Below the pieces are notes generated by a model that saw only the letters and a list, made by a program, of their open reading frames with translations, was not told the DNA's origin and made no database searches. Shown here piece after piece: positions 21,197 through 26,879 of a stretch of DNA of 26,879 bases. How positions within the stretch are numbered: position 1 is the stretch's first letter; each line of letters begins with the position of its first letter. The DNA lies in IMG/VR virus record IMGVR_UViG_3300006880_000047, positions 1-26,879 of that record; one strand, given 5' to 3'. The DNA is from a virus. The position numbers and the translations under genes are program-made.

Positions 21197-22617
21197 AGCT
21201 TTGCCCCTCCACTGAGCGCCTGGAGCGCGTCGGCGTCCCAGCCGGCCTCCGGCCGCGCCATCACCCCATAGCGCAGGTAGTCGTAATAATCGTCGCCGCC
21301 GCGGCCCTGCGCATCCGCGTTGATCTTCTTGACATCTTCGGCGTTCTTGGGGTCAGTGACCATGCGCGGCATGGTCCTGATCGTCTCGACACAGCCGCGC
21401 CAGATGAGCAGCGTCGGCGGGCGCGTGGCGTCGCCCAGGCCCTCCTGGATCGCCGTCGCGCCGTTCACCCGGTCGACCGTGGCGCGCTCTAAGCGCAGCG
21501 CATCGTAGCCGAGCAGCTGCTTGACCGCCCTGGCCCACTTGTCGGCCCGGCTCTCGGCGTCGTCGCCGCCGTGCGCGGCCCACATGTCATGCCCGGCCGC
21601 GATCGCCCGCACGCGCGACGGGTGGATGCCGAGCCGGCCGAGCATGCCCAGATAGCCCAGCACATGGTCCCTGATCAGGATCTTGCGCCCGCCCCACTCG
21701 GCCATGCAATGCGTGCGACCCATCGGATCGAGGCCCAGCACGCCCGAGGCGAGCGGGTGCCCAAAACCGTAGTCCAGCCCGCCCCAGATCAGCCAGTCGC
21801 CCGTAATCGGCACGGGGTCGATCACATGTTTCGCCTCGTCCCACGCCTCGAAGTGCTGGCCTTCGGCACCGACCCAGATGCCCATGCGCAGTCGCCAGTA
21901 GCGCGCGCCGGTCAGGGCATCGAGGACGGCCAGCGTGCGGCGGCCCTGCGCGGTCCAGTCGGTGCCGTCGTGCAGGGTCGGATTGTCCTCGTGCTTGCTC
22001 TCCAGCAGGGTCAGCGCGCCCGCGTCGCGGCGGCGAATAATCCAGTGGTCCTCCGGGCCGGGGTTGCAGTCGCCGAACACCATCGGATCGGGCGTGGTCG
22101 CGCCGCGCCCGGTCGTGCGGGTCGTCAGCGTCTCGTAGTCGTCCTCGTCCAGCTCCTCGCACTGATTGACATACGCCCCGCCGAACTCGCCCGAGAGGAT
22201 CTTGTCGGGGTTGTCGAAGCCGACCACCCACACGCGGGCGCCGTTCGGGTAGGTGTAGAACGCCGGGTGCTCGCCGCCGAACGTCTCGACGCCGCCGCGC
22301 AGCGCGATGATGCGTCGCCAGGTGCCCAGCACGGTCGAGTCCATCGTCGCGCGCACCTTGCGCGCCAGGATGTACTGATCGGGGTAGGCGCGCGCCAGGG
22401 CGTCGAGCCGGTAGAGGCCGGCGTAGGTCTTGCCGGTCTCGGCCGGACCGGCCAGCAGGAAGGCGCGATCGGTGATCGTCTGCGCACGCCGGGCGGCGCC
22501 ACGAAAGATCGGCCGGGGGGCGTTTGCCGCCCCATCCGCGACCAGATCGGCCGCAATCCGGTTGCGCATCACCGTCATCAGCGGCGGCTTAGGGGGTCCG
22601 GGAAACATCAATGCCAT
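21193..22617 (-). CDS. terL: Terminase large subunit, 474 aa
   Basis: DNA packaging motor. Walker A is G-P-A-E-T-G-K-T at residues 57-64; the Walker B and catalytic acid strand is A-Y-V-N-Q-C-E-E-L near 145. The nuclease domain starts near W-G-G-L-D-Y-G-F-G-H-P (about 270), an RNase H-like D-x-G strand, with further acids near the C-terminus (G-G-D-D-Y-Y-D-Y-L). It hydrolyses ATP to translocate DNA and cuts concatemers. The frame starts at a GTG (22629), but ATG at 22617, with a weak GGGACGA upstream, is preferred; neither is strong. It overlaps the preceding gene by 29 bp, indicating coupling. Confidence 0.88.
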   Translation of the reverse strand: MALMFPGPPKPPLMTVMRNRIAADLVADGAANAPRPIFRGAARRAQTITDRAFLLAGPAETGKTYAGLYRLDALARAYPDQYILARKVRATMDSTVLGTWRRIIALRGGVETFGGEHPAFYTYPNGARVWVVGFDNPDKILSGEFGGAYVNQCEELDEDDYETLTTRTTGRGATTPDPMVFGDCNPGPEDHWIIRRRDAGALTLLESKHEDNPTLHDGTDWTAQGRRTLAVLDALTGARYWRLRMGIWVGAEGQHFEAWDEAKHVIDPVPITGDWLIWGGLDYGFGHPLASGVLGLDPMGRTHCMAEWGGRKILIRDHVLGYLGMLGRLGIHPSRVRAIAAGHDMWAAHGGDDAESRADKWARAVKQLLGYDALRLERATVDRVNGATAIQEGLGDATRPPTLLIWRGCVETIRTMPRMVTDPKNAEDVKKINADAQGRGGDDYYDYLRYGVMARPEAGWDADALQALSGGAKL

Positions 22618-23251
22618 GGTTCGTCCCACTGGTCAGCGTCAGAAACGTCTGCTGGATCGCGATCAGCGCCGCCTGCTCATGCACGTTCGCCCGCACCGCC
22701 AGCAGCAGCGCGTTCATCAGAATGAGCACCTGCTCACTGGTCATCACCTGCTGCATCTCGACCAGGCGCTTGCGCTCGCTCTCGACCAGCCGCCGCCGCT
22801 GCTCCAGCGTGGCGCCGATCTCGCGCCAGGCGGCGTAGTCGGCGTGGCCCTGGGCGATCAGGTCCAGGATGGCGCTGGTCGCGGCGATCTGGTCGACGGT
22901 GTGGCCCAGCTGCTGCGCCACCAGCAGCGCCAGTCGCTGCGCGTCCAGCGCGCGCCAGATCGCGCCACTCTCGCCACTGTCGACCCGCGCGAGCAGATCG
23001 GACAGGCGCGCGTCGAGCAGCGAGACCTCGTGCCGCTGCTCCAGCAGCGTCGGGTCGTCGACGGCGGCCTGGTAGCGCGCGCGCAGCCGCTCGGGCAGCA
23101 GGTAGCGCGAGTGGGCGCCGTCGGTCCAGGCCGGCGATGCAATCCCGGCGAGACTCTTCCCGCCGTGCATATGGCAGACGGCCCGGCCCGGCGCCGCGTG
23201 CTTCTGACACGGCTGGCCACTGCGTTTGGACGTTGCGCTGCATTGTGCCAT
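22589..23251 (-). CDS. HGG zinc-motif protein, candidate small terminase, 220 aa
   Basis: The N-terminus has C4, C15, C26 and H29 in the pattern C-x10-C-x10-C-x2-H-G-G-K-S, a small zinc motif often found at the start of phage proteins directly upstream of large terminases. The rest (about 45-200) is helical with coiled-coil parts (L-E-Q-R-R-R-L-V-E-S-E-R-K-R-L-V-E-M), suggesting an oligomer. I infer a small-terminase (packaging-recognition) role from location. The frame is open to an ATG at 23281. The ATG at 23251 starts right before the zinc motif and is preferred, though no clear ribosome site precedes either. Confidence 0.65.
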   Translation of the reverse strand: MAQCSATSKRSGQPCQKHAAPGRAVCHMHGGKSLAGIASPAWTDGAHSRYLLPERLRARYQAAVDDPTLLEQRHEVSLLDARLSDLLARVDSGESGAIWRALDAQRLALLVAQQLGHTVDQIAATSAILDLIAQGHADYAAWREIGATLEQRRRLVESERKRLVEMQQVMTSEQVLILMNALLLAVRANVHEQAALIAIQQTFLTLTSGTNHGIDVSRTP

Positions 23252-23293
23252 TGTGCAACCATGGGGTCGCTGGGATTCCATGGGGTGTGTTGC

Positions 23294-23380
23294 CGTCAGC
23301 TGTTAGCTGTCAGCTGTCAGCTGTCAGGAGCCGGAACCTTCGAGCTGACGGCTGACGGCTGACGGCTGACGGCTGTTAGC
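23294..23380. repeat. Heptamer inverted-repeat array 2
   Basis: The right half has four TGACGGC units in tandem. The left half has units complementary to TGACAGC. The core AGGAGCCGGA is shared exactly with array 1. The array can fold as a long hairpin. It overlaps the last 21 codons and the stop (23317-23319) of the 89-aa gene, and extends towards the HGG gene. Confidence 0.8.
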
Positions 23381-23586
23381 TTCGCCCGCTCGGCCTCCAA
23401 AAAGTCGATCGCCTTCGTCGCGTTGATCGCCTGCGCCTCCAGCGCCGTCACATGCTCGGCGGGCGAGTTCAGCACATCGCGATGGACCTGGATGCTCCAG
23501 CGCGCGTCCGCCAGCGACACGCGCCAGGCGCTGAGCAGGCGCTCGATCGCGGCCAGGTTGTCGGCGGTCGTCAGTGTGGTGCTCAT
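23317..23586 (-). CDS. Small hypothetical protein with a repeat-encoded C-terminus, 89 aa
   Basis: The first about 68 residues are a helical protein (I-E-R-L-L-S-A-W-R-V-S-L-A-D-A-R-W-S-I-Q-V-H-R-D-V-L) ending A-I-D-F-L-E-A-E-R-A-K-L, probably a short coiled coil. The remaining 20 or so residues (T-A-V-S-R-Q-P-S-A-V-S-S-K-V-P-A-P-D-S) are a translation of heptamer array 2; three 7-bp units give one 7-residue period. The array thus supplies the end and stop codon, so the original C-terminus may be shorter or lost. The start overlaps the previous stop (ATGA). Function unknown. Confidence 0.6.
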   Translation of the reverse strand: MSTTLTTADNLAAIERLLSAWRVSLADARWSIQVHRDVLNSPAEHVTALEAQAINATKAIDFLEAERAKLTAVSRQPSAVSSKVPAPDS

Positions 23587-23879
23587 CGCGGGCTCAGCCG
23601 GGAGAGCGCCTTGCGCCGCGTGTCCGTGAACAGCGCCGTAATGGCTGCGAGTTGTACCAGGTCGGTATAGAACGCGGCGGCGGTCGCGATGTCGACGTTG
23701 GCGCCCGTAAAATCGCCGGTGACGAACGGCGCGATGCCCGCCGCCAAGCCCGCATCGAAGTAATCGAAGTCGCGGGCAATCACGATGTCGCTGTCGAGCG
23801 TGCGGTACGTCCCCAGAAACAGCGAGATATCCGCCCGAATGATCGTGATCGCGTCCGAGCGATTGCCGAAGTTGGCCAT
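23583..23879 (-). CDS. Small structural-region protein, 98 aa
   Basis: Starts at 23879 after a strong ribosome site AAGGAGG six bases upstream; the longer open frame (to 23969) would begin with antisense-like Arg/Ser sequence. The protein has R-S-D-A-I-T-I-I-R-A-D-I-S-L-F-L-G-T-Y-R and an acidic D-F-D-Y-F-D-A-G-L. No family recognised. Located directly after the large fibre gene, it could be a fibre partner or assembly factor. Confidence 0.6.
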   Translation of the reverse strand: MANFGNRSDAITIIRADISLFLGTYRTLDSDIVIARDFDYFDAGLAAGIAPFVTGDFTGANVDIATAAAFYTDLVQLAAITALFTDTRRKALSRLSPR

Positions 23880-23889
23880 AAAAACCTCC

Positions 23890-25995
23890 TTATGCCGTGA
23901 TGCCGATGCCGCCGGCAGCTGCGCCGAGAGCCGTGAGGATGAGGCCGATCGCCACGCGCGACTCGGCATCCACGATCGCGCCGCCGGTGGGCGCGGTGAT
24001 GGCGGCCTTCTGGAGCACCGCCGCGCCGCCGTACAGCCCGATCATCGCCGCGCTGCCCGACGCTTCGCCGCGCAGCACCTCACGCGCGCCGTTAAAGTCG
24101 TAGACCTGGAGTTTCGCGCGGGTGGTGTAGCTGGCGCCGAGCGCGACCACTAGCTCGCTCGTCAGGCGCAGCGCGCTCGCGTCCGCCGTAGTGCTGTTGG
24201 AGATGTTGAGCTTGAGCGCCGTGCCCAGCCCCGCCGCGTGCGTGCCGCTACTGATCTGGTGCCCGATCGTCACGCCGTCGTTGATCTGCGAAACGTTGGT
24301 GTCGCGCGTGCCGGCCCTGAGCGCACCCCACTGGCCGGCGGTGCCGTTGATGATATCGACCACACCGGCGCCGCTGCGTTTCAGCGCCGTGTCGGCAACC
24401 GTCGAGTTATCGGCCGCCGAAGACCAGCCGATCAGGATCGCGGAGTTGGCCCGGCTTTGGGCGGCGTTGACCGTCCAGTTGCTGGTCGCGACGATCGTCC
24501 CGTTTCCCGCCGTCAGATTGCCCGTTGCCGTGATACTGCCCGCCGCGGTCAGGACCCCGGTACTTGCGAGCGTCAATTGAGCGACATAGCCCGCTCCGTT
24601 GACCTGACTGCTCAGCACAAGGTTGGTCGTCGGGTTGGCCGCGCCCTGCACCGGCTGGACCTCGGCGATCCAGTCCACAATCTGACTCGCGCTGGGCGTG
24701 GTGGCCCAGCCGCGCGCCTGAAGGCGCAGGCGCGGCGACCACTGCTGGACCCCGAGCGCCGCCGCCGTAGTATTTGCCAGCACGAGGGCATCGGTGGTTG
24801 CCGCGCCGATGCCGTTGCGGTCGATCTCCTGCGCCGCCGTAAACACGTTCGCCGTGCCGAGCAGCGCCGCCGTCCCGGTCGCCGGGATAGTCAGGGTGTA
24901 GGGGCCAGTATTGACCAGGCCGTGGATGCCGGTGACGACCGCCGCGTGCGTCGCCACGAGGCTCGCCGCCGTGCCGGCCGCGTCGACCCCCAGCGTCGCG
25001 CGCGCCGTGGCCGCGTCGGCGTCGTCCAGCAGCGTGCGGGCGAACGTGGTCAGGTCGGCCAGCGCGGCGGTATGCAGGCCGGTGAAGTACGGCAGCTTGT
25101 CGGCGGCGGTCGTCAGGCCCGCCAGCGCATCCAGGTCGGCGTCCCAGGCCTGCACATTCGTGCCGATGACCAGCCCCAGCAGCACCCGCATCGCCGCGTA
25201 GTCGGCCGCGCTGATCAGGCTATGGCCGTTGGCACTCTGGCCATGCGCCGACGCGAGCGCGTCGTGTGCGCTGGCCGCCGTCGTGCGGGCCGTCGCCTCG
25301 CTGGTATCCGCCGTGGCGCGGGTACTGGCCTCGCTGGTGATATTCGTTTGCAGTGCGGTGTCAGCTGCGGCGCGGGTGCCGGCCTCGGTCGCGACCAGGC
25401 CCGCGAGCGTCGTGTCGGCGCCGGCGCGGATGCCGGCCTCGGTCGCGACCAGGCCCGCCGCCGTGCCCGTCGCGTCGGCGCCCACGTCGTCGGCGTCGAG
25501 CGTCACGTCGCCGGTCTCGCCGTTGATACTCGTGACCCCGCCGCCGGCCGCGACGAATCCCAGGCCATCCTCCGTGCCGGCGACCCCCAGGAGCTTGCCG
25601 GCCTGACCGACGTAGCTCGTGGGCGTGTCGGCGAGGTCGGTGAAGCGCAGCAGCGCCAGCAGGGTCGCAAGGTTCGCGGCAACGACCGGATCGCCCGTGT
25701 AGGTGCGCAGGGTGGACATGGCGACCAGCAGACCGTCGCCGACGGGGAGGTCGAAGCGGAAGCGCTGGCCGCCGGGGTAGCGCGCCAGGTAGGACGCCGG
25801 GCTGATGCCCTCCTCGTCGCACCAGAGTGTCACGACGTAGGTGCCGGCCGCATCGGTCACGGCGCTGATGCGATCGGGCGGATAGTCGTCCACCGCCGTG
25901 TAGCTGCCCTCCAGGAAATCGAAGTACACCAGCGCGCCGGCCCAGGGCGTGCCATCGGCGTGGAGGATGGTGTCAGTAACTTCTCGTGTTGTCAT
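23890..25995 (-). CDS. Large fibre-like protein, 701 aa
   Basis: Residues 1-90 form a beta-sandwich with an N-terminal attachment look ([16 protein letters not shown]). Residues about 160-260 are Ala-rich with two copies of G-L-V-A-T-E-A-G. A segment near 280-340 ([13 protein letters not shown], then [15 protein letters not shown]) is typical of phage tail or neck fibres. The rest is a Ser/Thr/Asn-rich beta region, probably a trimeric shaft. Its place upstream of the terminase, far from the tail genes, is unusual. There is no ribosome site before the ATG at 25995; heptamer array 3 sits there. A 27-bp exact repeat (25378-25404 and 25432-25458) lies inside. Confidence 0.72.
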   Translation of the reverse strand: MTTREVTDTILHADGTPWAGALVYFDFLEGSYTAVDDYPPDRISAVTDAAGTYVVTLWCDEEGISPASYLARYPGGQRFRFDLPVGDGLLVAMSTLRTYTGDPVVAANLATLLALLRFTDLADTPTSYVGQAGKLLGVAGTEDGLGFVAAGGGVTSINGETGDVTLDADDVGADATGTAAGLVATEAGIRAGADTTLAGLVATEAGTRAAADTALQTNITSEASTRATADTSEATARTTAASAHDALASAHGQSANGHSLISAADYAAMRVLLGLVIGTNVQAWDADLDALAGLTTAADKLPYFTGLHTAALADLTTFARTLLDDADAATARATLGVDAAGTAASLVATHAAVVTGIHGLVNTGPYTLTIPATGTAALLGTANVFTAAQEIDRNGIGAATTDALVLANTTAAALGVQQWSPRLRLQARGWATTPSASQIVDWIAEVQPVQGAANPTTNLVLSSQVNGAGYVAQLTLASTGVLTAAGSITATGNLTAGNGTIVATSNWTVNAAQSRANSAILIGWSSAADNSTVADTALKRSGAGVVDIINGTAGQWGALRAGTRDTNVSQINDGVTIGHQISSGTHAAGLGTALKLNISNSTTADASALRLTSELVVALGASYTTRAKLQVYDFNGAREVLRGEASGSAAMIGLYGGAAVLQKAAITAPTGGAIVDAESRVAIGLILTALGAAAGGIGITA

Positions 25996-25999
25996 GGCT

Positions 26000-26028
26000 C
26001 AGCAATCAGCAATCAGCAATCAGCAATC
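26000..26028. repeat. Heptamer array 3
   Basis: Four perfect tandem copies of AGCAATC on the + strand (26001-26028), that is TGATTGC on the - strand. It fills the 24-bp gap between the winged-helix gene and the fibre gene, and contains the stop codon of the former (26020-26022). It has no inverted half. It occupies the position where the fibre gene's ribosome site should be. Confidence 0.85.
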
Positions 26029-26304
26029 GGCCAGTCGATACTGCGTCAGCGCATCCCCGCGATAGCGCCGCGCGCGCGGCTCGACCACGAGCAAACCCTG
26101 CTGTACCAGCCGCCGCAGATGGTAGCGCACCGCGTCGGGCTCGTACCCATCGCCCAGTGCGGCCAGCAGCGCCGGCGCCGTCTTGGGACCATCGCCCAGC
26201 GCGGCCAGCACGCGCTCGCGGGTCGTGGGCGGAAGGGTCGCACGCCGCTCGGCGCGCCGGCGCGCTTCATAGCGCCGATGGTACTCGCGGCATTCGGGGG
26301 TCAT
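26020..26304 (-). CDS. Winged-helix DNA-binding regulator, 94 aa
   Basis: The segment T-R-E-R-V-L-A-A-L-G-D-G-P-K-T-A-P-A-L-L-A-A-L-G then Y-E-P-D-A-V-R-Y-H-L-R-R-L-V-Q-Q-G-L-L-V-V-E-P is a clear winged helix-turn-helix, like those in ArsR- or MarR-type or replication-associated wHTH proteins. The N-terminus is short and basic. The ATG at 26304 has GGAGG three bases upstream and overlaps the stop of the methylase (ATGA). It probably controls an adjacent phage promoter. The last residues (A-D-C) and stop are contributed by heptamer array 3. Confidence 0.72.
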   Translation of the reverse strand: MTPECREYHRRYEARRRAERRATLPPTTRERVLAALGDGPKTAPALLAALGDGYEPDAVRYHLRRLVQQGLLVVEPRARRYRGDALTQYRLADC

Positions 26305-26879
26305 GGAACCTCCAGGCAGTGCGGGCTGAACCAGACGCACTCGCGCTTCGCGTTCTCGCGCCCGCGCCCAGCAGCCCGCTGGTTACTGTATCCGCCGCGC
26401 GCCTGCCAACGATAGCGCGTCCAGGTCGCGTCAAACAAGGCGTCGGTTTGGTCGCTGTGATAGCCACAGATCGCGATCCTGAGCAGCGGATTGTCGCCGT
26501 TCTCGACGGCCCAGTGCGCGGCATCGTGCCAGATGTTGCCGTCGCCGTGATAGGCCATGTCGTGCTCAGCGTGCGGGTAGGGCGGGTCCATGAAAATTGC
26601 GGTCAAGCCGTGATTGGTCGTGATGCTCGGCTTGACCACCCGTCGCCAGTCGCCGCACAGAATACGCACGCGGCGCAGGCGGGTCGCCAGGCGGTCGAAG
26701 TAAGCCAGCAGGGCGGCGGGGGCGACCGTGTTGATGCCGCGCGTTGTTTGCCCGTAGCCGCTTTTGCCCACCTCGGGCATCTTCTTCGGCACGCCCGCGC
26801 GGTACGCCTGGACGCCCTGATGGCGCATCGTGCCCCCGCCCTGTGGCGAGATAGCGGGCATCTGTTTTTGGACGCCCGA
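26301..26879 (-). CDS. D12-class adenine-specific DNA methyltransferase, 5'-partial
   Basis: The visible 192 residues are the C-terminal part of an N6-adenine methylase. The catalytic motif IV D-P-P-Y is near residue 98-101 (A-I-F-M-D-P-P-Y), followed by W-A-V-E-N-G-D-N-P-L-L-R-I-A-I-C-G-Y, then W-Q-A-R-G-G-Y-S-N-Q and a C-terminal W-F-S-P-H-C-L. The frame is open past the right edge, so the SAM-binding N-terminus lies outside the window; an internal ATG at 26861 is not a likely start. Phages use such enzymes to protect their DNA from restriction or to regulate genes. It overlaps the winged-helix gene (ATGA). Confidence 0.82.
   Translation of the reverse strand, partial: SGVQKQMPAISPQGGGTMRHQGVQAYRAGVPKKMPEVGKSGYGQTTRGINTVAPAALLAYFDRLATRLRRVRILCGDWRRVVKPSITTNHGLTAIFMDPPYPHAEHDMAYHGDGNIWHDAAHWAVENGDNPLLRIAICGYHSDQTDALFDATWTRYRWQARGGYSNQRAAGRGRENAKRECVWFSPHCLEVP

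Noticed and set aside
19832-21271. A 479-codon + strand frame opposite the portal gene
   Set aside because: Antisense shadow rich in Arg, Val and Gln without motifs. The - strand encodes a portal in correct synteny.
26000-26028. CRISPR-like repeat
   Set aside because: Units are 7 bp in direct tandem with no spacers, and no cas gene is nearby.
24238-26415. A 725-codon open frame on the + strand opposite the fibre gene
   Set aside because: Arg/Gly/Ala-rich antisense translation typical of GC-rich shadows. The - strand frame has recognisable fibre motifs and partly good ribosome sites.

Overview
The window is most of the virion-structure half of a tailed, siphovirus-type phage or prophage in a very GC-rich bacterium. 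No 16S, tRNA or host marker gene is present, so the host cannot be named from the sequence. The base composition, and short heptamer arrays that translate as repeated A-V-S-R-Q-P-S, look like what I associate with Chloroflexota (Roseiflexus/Chloroflexus relatives). That is an impression, not a proof.

Layout. The left 4.7 kb reads on the + strand. It holds a J-domain protein, two small unknowns, a ParA ATPase with a TTG start, a low-GC HNH nuclease with its own promoter, a ParB-like protein, a polytopic membrane protein and a single-pass membrane protein. A perfect 38-bp palindrome (4685-4722) separates this block from the rest. Everything from 4731 to the right edge reads on the - strand. In transcription order (right to left) it is: a partial D12-type adenine methylase, a winged-helix regulator, a large tail-fibre-like protein, two small proteins, an HGG zinc-motif protein (candidate small terminase), large terminase, portal, an HExxH metallopeptidase, two small proteins, a promoter and hairpin terminator, scaffold, decoration-like protein, major capsid, a 0.5-kb non-coding gap with a candidate mobile element, six small head-tail connection proteins, major tail protein, a tail-assembly-chaperone pair that overlaps in two frames, tape measure, two small tail proteins, a 1205-aa hub/beta-propeller protein, a fibre protein and a 30-aa membrane peptide.

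How it works together. Terminase, portal, scaffold and capsid build and fill the head. The connectors, tail terminator, tail tube, tape measure and hub build a non-contractile tail; I see no sheath gene. Many junctions are ATGA-type overlaps, so the operon is probably translationally coupled. The ParA/ParB-like pair, with no integrase in view, raises the possibility of a plasmid-like prophage (phage-plasmid). Integration genes could lie outside the window.

Signals beyond genes that stand out: (1) 13 CGTTC/GAACG pentamers in 150 bp inside a gene close to parAB, in several codon phases; (2) a 25-bp perfect dyad inside the ParB-like gene; (3) two matching bulged hairpins 430 bp apart bounding the non-coding gap in the capsid operon, like the ends of an IS200/IS605-type non-autonomous element; (4) three heptamer arrays (TGANNGC family), each supplying the stop codon of the gene it follows; (5) a +1 or -2 frameshift arrangement in the tail chaperone genes; (6) a terminator in the leader of the scaffold-capsid operon.
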